This document shows, one piece after another, positions 9,402 to 18,961 of a stretch of 64,000 nt of DNA. Made by a program: the position numbers and the translations under genes. Source of the DNA: CBDHDJ01 sp965261645 (lineage in GTDB: Bacteria; Pseudomonadota; Alphaproteobacteria; SHVV01). The stretch's first letter is position 1. Each line of letters starts with the position of its first letter. The notes beneath the pieces were generated by a model. That model was not told the origin of the DNA. It did no database searches and saw only the letters and a program-made list of their open reading frames with translations. The stretch spans positions 434,001 to 498,000 of the forward strand of contig CBDHDJ010000003.1 of the NCBI GenBank assembly GCA_965261645.1. Direction: 5' to 3'.

Positions 9402-10157
9402 CTTCCTGTTATGAACAAGATCAGCTACCGCCGACATCGGTTTCCTGCAGAGATAATCCAGCGCGCCGTCTGGCTGTGTTTCCGGTTTCCGCTCAGTTAC
9501 CGCGATGTGGAGGATCTGCTCGCTGAACGTGGTGTCGATGTTTCTTACGAGACGATACGGCGCTGGTCTTTAAAGTTTGGGCAGGCCTATGCCCGAAAAC
9601 TGAGACAATCACGCCCTCGACCAGACGACCGGTGGCACCTTGATGAGGTGTTTTCCTCCATCAACGGAAAACGGATGTATCTATGGCGGGCGGTGGACAG
9701 CGAGGGTGAGGTGCTGGATATCCTGGTTCAGTCCCGGAGGAACAAGAAAGCAGCACTCAAGCTGATGCGCAAACTGCTCAAGAAGCAGGGGTATGCGCCG
9801 AATAAGGTGGTGACCGATAAACTGCCATCTTACGGGGCAGCATTGCGTGATCTCAACATGACGGGGAAACACGTTACCGGCGGACGGAGCAATAATCGGG
9901 CGGAGAATTCGCACCTGCCGGTTCGACAACGAGAACGCAGGATGCAGGGCTTCAAGTCATCAGGATCGGCGCAAAGGTTTCTCTCCACCCACGCCGCCAT
10001 CTACAACACCTTCAATGTCCAACGTCATCTGATCACTCGCAAGACAATGCGCCAATTCCGCGGTGACGCGATGAACACGTGGCGGACCGTGACCGCTGCT
10101 GCTTGAGCCGCTCAGTTCAGACGTTCAACTGCGACCTGCCTTCGTTAAGTTGACAGC
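9358..10157 (+). mobile_element. IS6-family insertion sequence, copy 2 (inverted relative to copy 1)
   Basis: 800 bp, GCTGTCA at 9358 to TGACAGC at 10157, the reverse complement of copy 1. It interrupts the RecD2-like gene on its left and abuts an unrelated, 5'-truncated ATPase gene on its right, so DNA between those two genes was lost or rearranged rather than simply split. Flanks CGAGTGGT and CCCGGGCA are not duplicated, nor do they match the copy 1 flanks in either orientation. Confidence 0.9.
9411..10106 (+). CDS. IS6-family (IS26-like) transposase, second copy
   Basis: Protein identical to the transposase at 5962..6657, with the same DDE residues and intact length of 231 residues. Recent duplication or gene conversion is implied by the near-identity. 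Confidence 0.95.
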   Translation: MNKISYRRHRFPAEIIQRAVWLCFRFPLSYRDVEDLLAERGVDVSYETIRRWSLKFGQAYARKLRQSRPRPDDRWHLDEVFSSINGKRMYLWRAVDSEGEVLDILVQSRRNKKAALKLMRKLLKKQGYAPNKVVTDKLPSYGAALRDLNMTGKHVTGGRSNNRAENSHLPVRQRERRMQGFKSSGSAQRFLSTHAAIYNTFNVQRHLITRKTMRQFRGDAMNTWRTVTAAA

Positions 10158-10695
10158 CCCGGGCAGAAGGCCCGAGAACTGGAATTCCGCGAGGAGGAAC
10201 GCAGGCGCTCAGAGCGTGAGGTGCAGGTTCTCAACCTCTTGCTGTCAACCCTGCGGGCCGCTGAGCAGGAAGCCAAGGAACGGTATTTGTCACCGGTGCT
10301 GAATCGCGTACGGCCATATTTGCAGCTTCTCTTTATCCAGTGCCGAAATCACGATTGATGAAGACCTGCACATCGTCGGGGTTGTGAGAGAGCCCGAATA
10401 CGAGGAAGCCTTTCATCATCTCAGCATGGGAACCCAGGAACAAATCGCCATCCTGATCCGACTCGCGTTTGCGGAAATGCTGGTCGAACAGGGTCACCCG
10501 GCGACCGTTGTTCTTGATGATGCGCTTGTGTTTTCTGACGACCGCCGGATGAGCCGCATGTTCGACATCCTCAATATGGCGGCCCGGAACGTCCAGGTAA
10601 TCATTTTGACGTGCCGGGGGCAGCTCTTCGAGGAACTTGGAGGCCACCAATTGTCATTGCACCCCGGAAGCGCAGAAGAGCTTGTGTCGGCATGA
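10158..10695 (+). pseudogene. C-terminal fragment of an SMC/YhaN-like AAA ATPase, frameshifted
   Basis: Coding begins abruptly at the IS6 end. A coiled-coil piece (LEFREEERRRSEREVQVLN) leads to RYLSPVLNRVRPYLQLLF, where the frame breaks at about 10333 with one extra base. The next frame continues SAEITIDEDLHIVGVV and the ATPase head: signature-like LSMGTQEQIAILIRLAFAEM, Walker B TVVLDDALVFSDD and VIILTCRG, typical of SMC/Rad50/YhaN-type ATPases. The N-terminal Walker A half and most of the coil are missing. The stop at 10693-10695 lies 18 bp before the OLD-family gene, whose ribosome-binding site sits in this gap, so the two probably belonged to one operon. Confidence 0.75.
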
Positions 10696-10713
10696 ATTGC
10701 GGAGGAGGAAGCA

Positions 10714-12642
10714 ATGAAAATATCATCTGTCCGCATTGAGAAATTCCGATCTTTTGAGGACACCACAATACCTTTGAACGACTATGCCTGTTTGTTTGGT
10801 CCTAATGGCGCTGGGAAATCGAACGTCCTCACCGCTCTCAACGTATTTTTTCACGAATCAGAAAATCTCCCTACCGACCTTAGCCAGTTGGATCAAGAGG
10901 ATTTTCACTGCAACAACACCGATGAACCCATCCAAATTACAGTCGCTTTCACTGATCTTGATGATGAGGCGCAGGACGATTTTTCAGACTACGTCCGGCA
11001 GGGGCAACTCGTTGTCTCAGCCGTTGCCAGGTTCGACGGGACCACTGGAAAAGCCCAGGTTATACAATTTGGGCAGCGGCTTGGCATGCGCGCTCGCGCG
11101 CCATTCTTCGAGGCCGTAGATGAGGGTATGAAAGTTGCCGATCTAAAGGAAATTTATGGCGAACTCCGCCTGATCTATGCAGACCTTCCTGCACCCGGCA
11201 CTAAGGACGCGATGATACAGGCTTTGCATGATTTTGAAGCCGCGCGGCCGAATGACTGCGAGCTGATCCCGAGCGAGGATCAATTTTACGGCTTCTCAAA
11301 GGGGACAAACCGTCTCGCGAAGCACATTCAGTGGGTATACGTCCCGGCCGTGAAGGATGCGACATCCGAACAAGTTGAGGAGCGGAATTCGGCCCTCGGC
11401 AAGCTCCTGGCCCGCACCGTCCGTTCTAAAACCAACTTCGACGAGAGGGTGAAGAGCCTGCGCGTGGAGATGCAGCGACAGTACCAGGCGCTTCTCGACG
11501 ACAGTCAGGTTGTTCTTAATGATATTTCTTCAACTCTTCAGACGCGGCTTTCCGAATGGGCGCATCCGGATGCACGATTGCGCCTGCAATGGAAACAGGA
11601 TCCCGACAAGTCCGTGCGCGTTGAAGAGCCATGGGCACACATACTCGCAGGTGAAGGAGATTTTGAAGGCGAACTCCCGCGCTTCGCTCATGGCCTCCAG
11701 CGGTCATACCTTCTTGCCCTGCTGCAGGAACTTGCAGGCACCGATGCTGCGGGCGGCCCCACATTGATTCTCGCCTGCGAGGAACCTGAACTTTATCAGC
11801 ATCCACCCCAAGCGCGACACCTCGCTGCCGTTCTAAACAAACTCAGCCGTGGCAACGCGCAAGTCATCGTTTCCACCCACAACCCACTATTTGTATCCGG
11901 TGAGGATTTTGAAGACGTGCGTATGGTTCGCAAGGACTCCGGTAGTGCATGTTCGTCGGTGTCCCATATGTCTTTCACAGAGATCGCGCACTCAGTCGCA
12001 GCGGGTACTGGCCGGCAGCCTACCAAGCCTGAGGACGCACTTGCGAAGATTCATCAGGCCTTGCAGCCGGCTCTCAATGAGATGTTCTTCACCCACCGGC
12101 TTATTCTGGTCAAAGGTCTTGAGGACGTAGCCTATATTTCTGCCTGCCTCAATCTCCTCGAAAAATCAGAAGACTATCAGCGGATGGGATGTCATATCGT
12201 GGCTGCGAACGGCAAGAGCGAGCTATTACAACCTTTGGTCATTGCCAAGCACATGAAAATTCCAACTTATCTCGTTTTCGACGCTGATGCTGACAAGCCT
12301 GAGAAGAATGCTCGTCGGGAAAAGCATGAAAAAGATAATAAGGCGCTTCTGAACCTTATATGCAAGCCGGACGAGAACGCAATGCCGGAGGAAACAATTT
12401 GGGGCAACGGGTTCACTATGTGGCATTCTGATATCGGCGCCGTCGTCAAAGCGGAGATCGGGAAGGATGCCTGGGAAGTATTTCGCACCGAGGCTGATAA
12501 GCGTTACGGCCATGCCGGCAAATTCGGAAAGAATTCTCTACATATCGGCGCTAGCCTCGCCTTCGCATGGGATGCGGACAAACGTTCGGACAGTCTTGAA
12601 CAGCTTTGTACCGCTATATTGTCGCCAGGCAATGACGTTTAG
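10714..12642 (+). CDS. OLD-family ATPase/Toprim endonuclease (GajA-like layout)
   Basis: 642 residues. The N-terminal AAA ATPase has Walker A FGPNGAGKS at residues 28-36, a signature-like FAHGLQRSYLLALLQEL, Walker B LILACEEPELYQH and the H-loop QVIVSTHNPLFVS. A C-terminal Toprim domain starts at about residue 462: LILVKGLEDVAYI, then TYLVFDADADKP as the DxD motif. In active Toprim nucleases the first motif carries a catalytic Glu (VEG); here it is Lys 467 (codon AAA, one transition from GAA), so cleavage may be impaired. GGAGGAGG lies just upstream of the ATG. Codon use is visibly more A/T-rich than in the two following genes. OLD proteins act in anti-phage systems such as Gabija and in stand-alone OLD nucleases. 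Confidence 0.88.
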   Translation: MKISSVRIEKFRSFEDTTIPLNDYACLFGPNGAGKSNVLTALNVFFHESENLPTDLSQLDQEDFHCNNTDEPIQITVAFTDLDDEAQDDFSDYVRQGQLVVSAVARFDGTTGKAQVIQFGQRLGMRARAPFFEAVDEGMKVADLKEIYGELRLIYADLPAPGTKDAMIQALHDFEAARPNDCELIPSEDQFYGFSKGTNRLAKHIQWVYVPAVKDATSEQVEERNSALGKLLARTVRSKTNFDERVKSLRVEMQRQYQALLDDSQVVLNDISSTLQTRLSEWAHPDARLRLQWKQDPDKSVRVEEPWAHILAGEGDFEGELPRFAHGLQRSYLLALLQELAGTDAAGGPTLILACEEPELYQHPPQARHLAAVLNKLSRGNAQVIVSTHNPLFVSGEDFEDVRMVRKDSGSACSSVSHMSFTEIAHSVAAGTGRQPTKPEDALAKIHQALQPALNEMFFTHRLILVKGLEDVAYISACLNLLEKSEDYQRMGCHIVAANGKSELLQPLVIAKHMKIPTYLVFDADADKPEKNARREKHEKDNKALLNLICKPDENAMPEETIWGNGFTMWHSDIGAVVKAEIGKDAWEVFRTEADKRYGHAGKFGKNSLHIGASLAFAWDADKRSDSLEQLCTAILSPGNDV

Positions 12643-12834
12643 TAACGGCCAGATGACGCTTTGGGAACCTCCATATACGTAGCCTGGGCTTTATGCGCCA
12701 TTCTGACGGCGACGTCCGTCCATTGGTGCTTATTCGCTACTTTGCCCGGCTCGGCACTCGATATATATGAACGGGTCCTTATAAGCTTGATTCAGAAGGC
12801 GGACGGGAGATTGGCTGGGGAGTTGGAAAACGGA

Positions 12835-15522
12835 ATGCGTAGGACGGTGGTGGTGCATAGCCGCTACGCTTGGCGGTGTCACCGTACGAAGGCCGCGATC
12901 GAGGGCGAGCAGGGTCTGCTGATCGTGACTATAGAGCAGCTTGTCGCCCGCCTCGCGGGCGGATTTCTCCAATTCATTGACCCGAACGATCTCAAGACGG
13001 CGGTGGTCGCCGCTGTCGCGGAGCCTCTCGGAGAGTTCGAGAAGATCAAGACACTGCCCGGGTTCCAACGCGCAGCGGCGACGAGTTTGTCGAAGGCATG
13101 GAGCGCGGGCCTGAAGCTGACAGAGGAAGCCGAGACCGCGGCCGATGAGATCGCGAAAGCGCGCATCAGCTCGTTGGCAATGCTCGAAAGAGAAGTGCTG
13201 TTGCGTTTGCCGGACAATCAGGTCCGGCCCCGAGACCTCGTCACAGCGGCGTGCGGGCGTGTTAGCTATGCCCCCTCGATTTTTGGCCGAATCGAGATCC
13301 TCGACCGTACCGAGATGTCGCCGGTATGGAGGCCGTTATTAACACTTATTAGCCGGGAAACGGATATCGTCTGGGTGAGTGGGGCCAGGGAGACGCCGGA
13401 ATGGCTACCGGACTCAGGTATCGCGGTCGAGGCGATGTCAGCGGCGGCTCCCGAGATCCATACCGTGTCGTGTGCCAGTCCGCGTCACGAGATCCTGGAA
13501 GCGCTGCGGTGGGCCCGCCGGCATCTTGGCGAAGGAAGGCTGCCGCAACAGATTGCGATGACTGCGGCGTCGCCCGAATTCTGGGATGACCATGTGCTGG
13601 CGTTGGTTGAAGCCACGAATTTGCCGCTTCACTTCATTCATGGCCGGCCGGCGCTTTCTACAGCAGAAGGGCAGCTTGCGGCCGCGCTCGCCGAAATTCT
13701 CCTGCGCGGATTTTCGCGCACACGGATCGTCCGTTTCGTGGCACTCCTTCGCTCGCAATGCAGGCGCTTCAGCACCCTACCGGGAGATTGGTGGCTGGCC
13801 TTGCCGCAGGAAGCCCCGTTGCTCGACGTTGCCCATTGGACTACCGCCATTTTCACGTTGTCGCCAGAGGACTTTTCTGATGACGAAGACCACCGGCCAG
13901 TGCTGGAAGAAATCATCGACATACTACGCAAAGGGCTGACCGAATCGGCGGAGATCGGCGAACGGCTTCTCGACGGAAAGTCGCTGGCGGTTTGGCGCAA
14001 GGCGCTGACGGAGGGTCCCCCGGCCGCGCTGGACGTGACCCTGGCCGGACTGCGTGTCGACGACGGAGTCGAGCCCGGCGGCGCCATGGTCTGGGGGCCG
14101 GCATCGGCGATTGCCGCCGTTCCCCGTCCCTTTTCCTGGCTCGTCGGCTTGACCTCGCGCTCCTGGCCGCGGCGGGCCGGCGAGGATCCGCTTCTTCCGA
14201 ACCACGTCATCGCGGCGGACCGTCTCGATCCACTGCCCGTTCACGAAGCGGACCGGCGCGATTTCCGCACGATCCGCGACATGACGGACGGCGAACTTGT
14301 CTGTTCGCGAGCCCGGCGCGACAGCGAAGGGCGGCTGAACGGCATTTCGCCGCTTTATCCGCACGATTTGTGCGAAACCTACTTCGCGCGAAGCCGGGAA
14401 CCCGAGCATGCCGCAAGCGCAAGCGACCGGTTGATGGCAAGACCCGACGAGTTTGCCGCGCTGCCCCGCGCGAAGTCGGCGCTGGGGACATGGATTGACT
14501 GGCACCGAGAGAAGCTTTCCGGCCACGACGGCTTGGTAAGGGCCAATCACCCCTTGCTGGCCAGAGCTCTCGACCGGCGGCAGTCGGCGACTTCGTTGGT
14601 CAAGCTGCTCCGCGACCCCCTGGGATATCTCTGGACCTATGGTTTCGGATGGAGAGAACCCGATGAAACGGATGAGCCGCTGACGCTCGATCCATTGGCG
14701 TTCGGCAAACTGCTGCACGAAATTCTTGAAGAGGCGGTGACTAGCCTTGAGAGTGCCGGAGCTGGGGGCTTTGCCCGCGCTTCGACCGAGGCAATCGCCC
14801 AAGCCGTGGGAGAGGCCGCTAATTTTGTCGGTAAGCGGTGGGACGAATCGCGGCCCGTACCGCCTCCCGCGGTCTGGAAACGCAAGCGCAGCGAGGCGAT
14901 CGAACTTGCTGTGACCGCATTGACTCTTGACGAAGAACCTTTGCCGGGTCAGCACAGCTGGGCGGAAATCTCGTTCGGCGGCGATCCGCGGGCAGAAGCC
15001 TTGGGTGACGAAGTCCGTGCCGGACTGCCGTGGGACCCCGGATCCGAAGTCGTCATCGCGGACACCGCGGTCCGCATCGGTGGATCGATCGACCGCCTTG
15101 ACCTTGCCGGTGATCGAAGCTGTGCGCGCGTCACGGATTACAAGTCAGGGAAGCTCGGAGGTCGTCCACCTCAGATCAGGGGCGGCGCCGAATTGCAACG
15201 GTGCCTTTACGCGTTTGCGGTCAAGTCGCTTATCTCTACCCGGCCGCAAGTGGAGGCACGGCTACTTTATCCGCGCAAAGGCGGCCAGGCGCTGGCTCTT
15301 GACGACCCGGAGGGGATACTGGAAAGGCTGACGCGGTATCTGGCCGCGGCCTCCACTTCGTTTGCGAAAGGGAAAGCGCTACCCGGTCCTTCCGCGGAAG
15401 AGAGCTGGTACGACTTGGCCTTTGCGCTGCCGGGGGGCGCCAAGGAAAGCTACCTTGAAACAAAATTGCCGTTGGCCGCCGAGGCTCGCGCCGCGATCGC
15501 GCCGCTGTGGGAGGAGCCTTGA
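12835..15522 (+). CDS. AddB-like PD-(D/E)XK nuclease family protein
   Basis: About 895 residues from ATG 12835, chosen because the AddB-like beginning RTVVVHSRYAWRCHRTKAAI follows it and GGGGAG lies upstream; the frame is open back to 12661. The middle resembles an inactivated UvrD-like fold (PFSWLVGLTSRSWPRRAGEDPL); no Walker A is seen. The C terminus is a RecB-type nuclease: FGKLLHEILEEAV, GGSIDRLDLAGD with the catalytic Asp, VTDYKSGK with the D/E-x-K, and ELQRCLYAFAVKSL. The cysteines of an iron-sulphur staple are not obvious. The gene ends one base before the AddA-like ATG, so the pair should be co-translated and form a heterodimeric helicase-nuclease. It is more divergent than expected of a housekeeping AddB. 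Confidence 0.8.
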   Translation: MRRTVVVHSRYAWRCHRTKAAIEGEQGLLIVTIEQLVARLAGGFLQFIDPNDLKTAVVAAVAEPLGEFEKIKTLPGFQRAAATSLSKAWSAGLKLTEEAETAADEIAKARISSLAMLEREVLLRLPDNQVRPRDLVTAACGRVSYAPSIFGRIEILDRTEMSPVWRPLLTLISRETDIVWVSGARETPEWLPDSGIAVEAMSAAAPEIHTVSCASPRHEILEALRWARRHLGEGRLPQQIAMTAASPEFWDDHVLALVEATNLPLHFIHGRPALSTAEGQLAAALAEILLRGFSRTRIVRFVALLRSQCRRFSTLPGDWWLALPQEAPLLDVAHWTTAIFTLSPEDFSDDEDHRPVLEEIIDILRKGLTESAEIGERLLDGKSLAVWRKALTEGPPAALDVTLAGLRVDDGVEPGGAMVWGPASAIAAVPRPFSWLVGLTSRSWPRRAGEDPLLPNHVIAADRLDPLPVHEADRRDFRTIRDMTDGELVCSRARRDSEGRLNGISPLYPHDLCETYFARSREPEHAASASDRLMARPDEFAALPRAKSALGTWIDWHREKLSGHDGLVRANHPLLARALDRRQSATSLVKLLRDPLGYLWTYGFGWREPDETDEPLTLDPLAFGKLLHEILEEAVTSLESAGAGGFARASTEAIAQAVGEAANFVGKRWDESRPVPPPAVWKRKRSEAIELAVTALTLDEEPLPGQHSWAEISFGGDPRAEALGDEVRAGLPWDPGSEVVIADTAVRIGGSIDRLDLAGDRSCARVTDYKSGKLGGRPPQIRGGAELQRCLYAFAVKSLISTRPQVEARLLYPRKGGQALALDDPEGILERLTRYLAAASTSFAKGKALPGPSAEESWYDLAFALPGGAKESYLETKLPLAAEARAAIAPLWEEP

Positions 15523-15523
15523 G

Positions 15524-18500
15524 ATGGCGATTGATCGCATGGCCGCCCGGGTATCCGATGCCGCGGCGCGTGTCGCGGCTCTCACGGATCATGAACACTC
15601 CCTCCTTGTAGAGGCAGGCGCTGGCAGCGGTAAGACGGCTATCATGGCCGGACGCGTCGCGCTGCTCATTGGCGCTGGTACTGATCCGAAGAACATTGCT
15701 GCGATCACGTTTACGGAGGCGGCCGCGGCGGAACTTCTGGAACGGATAGAGAGCATCGTGCGGAATCTTCTCTCGGGCCAGGTGCCGGTCGAGCTTGTCG
15801 AGGCGCTGCCTTCCGGCCTGACCGGGGCGCAGCAAGCCAATCTTTTGAATGGTGCCGCTGCCTTGGATGAAATCACCTGCACCACAATCCACGGCTTCTG
15901 CCAGCAGCTGATCAGGCCTTATTCCGTGGAAACCAGTCTCGATCCTGGCGCCGCCATTATCGACCCCGCGGCGGCCGAACTCGCCTACCAGGACCTGATG
16001 GAGGCGTGGCTTTCGGCCCGGTTCGGCCGTGATCGGGGTGCACAGGGACTGGGGCGCGTTCCACCGATCAAGGATGCCGGGGACGGGGAAGATTTCTTTG
16101 CCGAACTCTTGCTGATGGCACCGGATGAAACGCTGGAGTTGATAGGACGCACGGCCCAATTTCTCAAGGTTCACCGGACGGCGCAGCCAGCGGGCACCAG
16201 AATTGACCAAGCGGATTTTCAGCGGCTCGCGGACGCCATCGACGCCTTTGCCTCCTGGTATGACAGTTGCGGCGTCGCGGAGCAGGACACCGCCGTCTTG
16301 ATCGAGAATCTGGGACCGATCGCCAATATGGCGCGAGAGGCTGCGATGCAACCGCTGACCGGCCGCCGTATCGCCAATATGCTCTTTCATCATCCGCCAT
16401 CGGCTTGCAAGAAAGGAGAAAGGGAGTTCAAGCAATGGCGGGCCAAGACGCGGTGGAAGAACGCGGTGAAGACCGTGGGCGGGAGCGCCGCTCAGGGCGA
16501 ACAGCTCAACGCCGCCGGTGAAGCGCGCTATAGCGCTTGCGCCGAAGCGTATGGTGCCCTCTGTGACAATCTAGGCGCGCTCGCGTTCCAACGTTTCGTC
16601 GACGAGTTCGAAGCGCTCCGGGATCTGTACCTGGATTACAAGCGCAACGCCGCCTTTCTCGATTTCGACGACCTGCTGCATCAGGCCCGCGATCTTCTCC
16701 GAAACAACGAAACGGTACGGCAGGAACTAGCGGACCGATACTCACGCATCCTGGTCGATGAATTTCAGGATACCGATCCCGTGCAGGTCGAGATCATTTG
16801 GCGGCTTGCCGGCGAAGGCGACCCCGAAGCACCATGGCATGAACACGCCCTTCGCCCAGGGGCGCTGTTTATAGTGGGCGATCCGAAGCAGGCAATCTAC
16901 CGGTTCCGCGGCGCGGACGTGCAAACCTACCTCGTCGCCAAGCGGGCGCTGTCGAATCGCGATCCGTCATCCGTACTGGAAATCTCGGCGAACTTCCGTA
17001 CGCGCGAGCCCATCCTGAAATACGTCAATGATCATTTCGAGGGGATGCTTGACGAGGCAAAGGGACAGCCCGGATTCACGGCACTTTCGGCGACACGCTC
17101 CGCGGGCGATGAACCAAGTGTCGCGGCCTTTGATATTGCCCTGGACGAACGGCACAAGAACAACAAGGGAAGACTGCTAGTCGCTAGAATCCGTCGGGAG
17201 GAAGCGGCGCTCGTTGCCGATACCGCGAGGCGCCTGATCGGGGTTTATCCCGTCTGGGACAAGCACGAGAGGAAATTCCGGCCAGCGCGGGCCGGCGATA
17301 TCGCTCTGCTCGCCCCGACCGGGACCAGCCTTTGGATTTACGAGCAGGCCTTGGAGCGCCGCGAGATTCCGATCGCCACGCAGGCGGGCAAGGGCTTCTT
17401 TCGACGACAGGAAGTTCAGGACTTGATCGCGATCGCCAGGGCGATCGCGGATTCCCGCGACACACTGGCGTTCGGCGCATTGATCCGGGGGCCGTTGGTC
17501 GGTCTTACCGAAGAGCAGATCGCCGACGAGATCGAGGTGCTTCACGCCCGAGTGGAAGGCGCCGGCCGCCTCAATCTGTGGACCGATCCCGGGACGATTT
17601 CCAGCGTCGTGCTTCGGCAAACACTCGCCGTGCTGCAGAATCTGGCGCGGAAGGCCCGCCGGACCACGCCCCACCACCTGCTCGCTGAGGCCGTGGAAGA
17701 GTTGCATGTGAGGTCGATCCTGAAGGCGCGTCATCCGCGAGGCGCCGAACGCGCGCTCGCCAACGTCGAACTTGTCTTGGAGATGGCGCGCGCATATGCC
17801 GGGCGGGGAATCGGGGACTTTGCCCGCGCGCTTTGGCGGAGCTGGAACAATGGTGACGCTCAGGCGGAGGGCCGGCCGGACGCCGAGGCGGATGCTGTTT
17901 CGATCATTACGATGCATTCGGCCAAGGGTTTGGAATGGCCTATCGTGATTCCTATCAATTCAACCAGCACGCCGTGGTCGGATACGAACTTCCTTTACCG
18001 GCGTCAGGACGACAGCGTCCACTTCAAAATATTCGGCTTCCCGAGCCCCGGCCACGAAACAGTCCAGCAGGAAGAAAATGCTGAGCTTCGGCGCGAGCGC
18101 GTTCGTCTCTGGTACGTCGCTCTGACCCGCGCACGGGACCTGCTCCTGCTACCCAGGCAGAGCGAACGCATCGAAGGTGATTGGTTCAGTCTAATAGGCA
18201 TCGATGTCGAGACGCTACCACTGTTCAGTGACGCACGTTTTGGGGGAGCGCCGGCGGCCGACGTCGATGCCGGTGGCAATGCGCAGGATGCCGCGACATG
18301 GGAGCGGGAGGCGGCAGCCATCGCCGCCAACCAACGGCGGATAACGTGGCACCAGCCAAGCCGTCATGAGGACCCGGCGGAATCTGCGAGAGAGCCGGAG
18401 GCCGTGTTTGCAAACGCCGACGCGATCCTCGAAGCCATTGCTGCAGAGGCCGAGGAGATACATGTCCAAGGCGGGCGAGAGCGTGGCTCGATACTGCACA

Positions 18501-18961
18501 AATTGATGGAAGAGGTGCTCACCGGAGAAACAGCGGGAGATACGGGACTGGTGCAGGTGCGGGCCGCTGAGCTTATCTCCCAACTCGGACTCGAGGATTC
18601 GCGAAATGCGTCGGAAGGACTGTCCAGCGATGAGATGGCAACCACGGTCATGCGTACGCTGAAACTCCCCGAGATTCAGGCCCTGCGTCCACGGCTGGTT
18701 CCTGAGTTCCGGGTTTATGCGAGCGCCATCGAAGGCTGCGAAGAGACACTCACGGCAGGCGTTGCCGACGCAGTTGCCATCAATGAAGAAGGCCGCATTG
18801 ACGTGGTCGTGGACTGGAAGAGTGACGTGAACCCCGGGGCCGGACAGATCGCAATGTATCAAAATCAGGTTCGCGACTACCTCCGATCAACCGCCGCGCA
18901 AACCGGACTCATCGTGTTTCTGGGTTCGGGTCGAATCGATAAGGTCGTGGTTGATGATTGA
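15524..18961 (+). CDS. AddA-like UvrD-family helicase-nuclease
   Basis: About 1145 residues, SF1A helicase with a C-terminal nuclease. Motifs in order: Walker A EAGAGSGKT (residues 30-38), AAITFTEAAAAEL (Ia), ILVDEFQDTDPVQ (Walker B), FIVGDPKQAIYRFRGAD (III), ISANFRTREPIL (IV), TMHSAKGLEWPIVI (V), RLWYVALTRARDLLLL (VI). The nuclease domain has GSILHKLMEEVL, GVADAVAINEEG, VVVDWKSDV and AMYQNQVRDYL, all key PD-(D/E)XK residues being present. It starts one base after the AddB-like stop and ends in a double stop. It should unwind and degrade DNA ends together with its partner. Its position downstream of an OLD gene in an IS-bounded region suggests defence rather than the housekeeping RecBCD-type role. 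Confidence 0.85.
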   Translation: MAIDRMAARVSDAAARVAALTDHEHSLLVEAGAGSGKTAIMAGRVALLIGAGTDPKNIAAITFTEAAAAELLERIESIVRNLLSGQVPVELVEALPSGLTGAQQANLLNGAAALDEITCTTIHGFCQQLIRPYSVETSLDPGAAIIDPAAAELAYQDLMEAWLSARFGRDRGAQGLGRVPPIKDAGDGEDFFAELLLMAPDETLELIGRTAQFLKVHRTAQPAGTRIDQADFQRLADAIDAFASWYDSCGVAEQDTAVLIENLGPIANMAREAAMQPLTGRRIANMLFHHPPSACKKGEREFKQWRAKTRWKNAVKTVGGSAAQGEQLNAAGEARYSACAEAYGALCDNLGALAFQRFVDEFEALRDLYLDYKRNAAFLDFDDLLHQARDLLRNNETVRQELADRYSRILVDEFQDTDPVQVEIIWRLAGEGDPEAPWHEHALRPGALFIVGDPKQAIYRFRGADVQTYLVAKRALSNRDPSSVLEISANFRTREPILKYVNDHFEGMLDEAKGQPGFTALSATRSAGDEPSVAAFDIALDERHKNNKGRLLVARIRREEAALVADTARRLIGVYPVWDKHERKFRPARAGDIALLAPTGTSLWIYEQALERREIPIATQAGKGFFRRQEVQDLIAIARAIADSRDTLAFGALIRGPLVGLTEEQIADEIEVLHARVEGAGRLNLWTDPGTISSVVLRQTLAVLQNLARKARRTTPHHLLAEAVEELHVRSILKARHPRGAERALANVELVLEMARAYAGRGIGDFARALWRSWNNGDAQAEGRPDAEADAVSIITMHSAKGLEWPIVIPINSTSTPWSDTNFLYRRQDDSVHFKIFGFPSPGHETVQQEENAELRRERVRLWYVALTRARDLLLLPRQSERIEGDWFSLIGIDVETLPLFSDARFGGAPAADVDAGGNAQDAATWEREAAAIAANQRRITWHQPSRHEDPAESAREPEAVFANADAILEAIAAEAEEIHVQGGRERGSILHKLMEEVLTGETAGDTGLVQVRAAELISQLGLEDSRNASEGLSSDEMATTVMRTLKLPEIQALRPRLVPEFRVYASAIEGCEETLTAGVADAVAINEEGRIDVVVDWKSDVNPGAGQIAMYQNQVRDYLRSTAAQTGLIVFLGSGRIDKVVVDD

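Noticed and set aside
5911..10157. A functional IS6 composite transposon
   Set aside because: No matching 8-bp target duplications at outer or inner ends in either orientation, and the right copy truncates the cargo gene.
12661..18961. Ordinary housekeeping addAB operon
   Set aside because: Not excluded, but position next to an OLD gene in an IS-dense region, and the divergent look of both proteins, made me prefer an accessory role; listed as the main refuting possibility.
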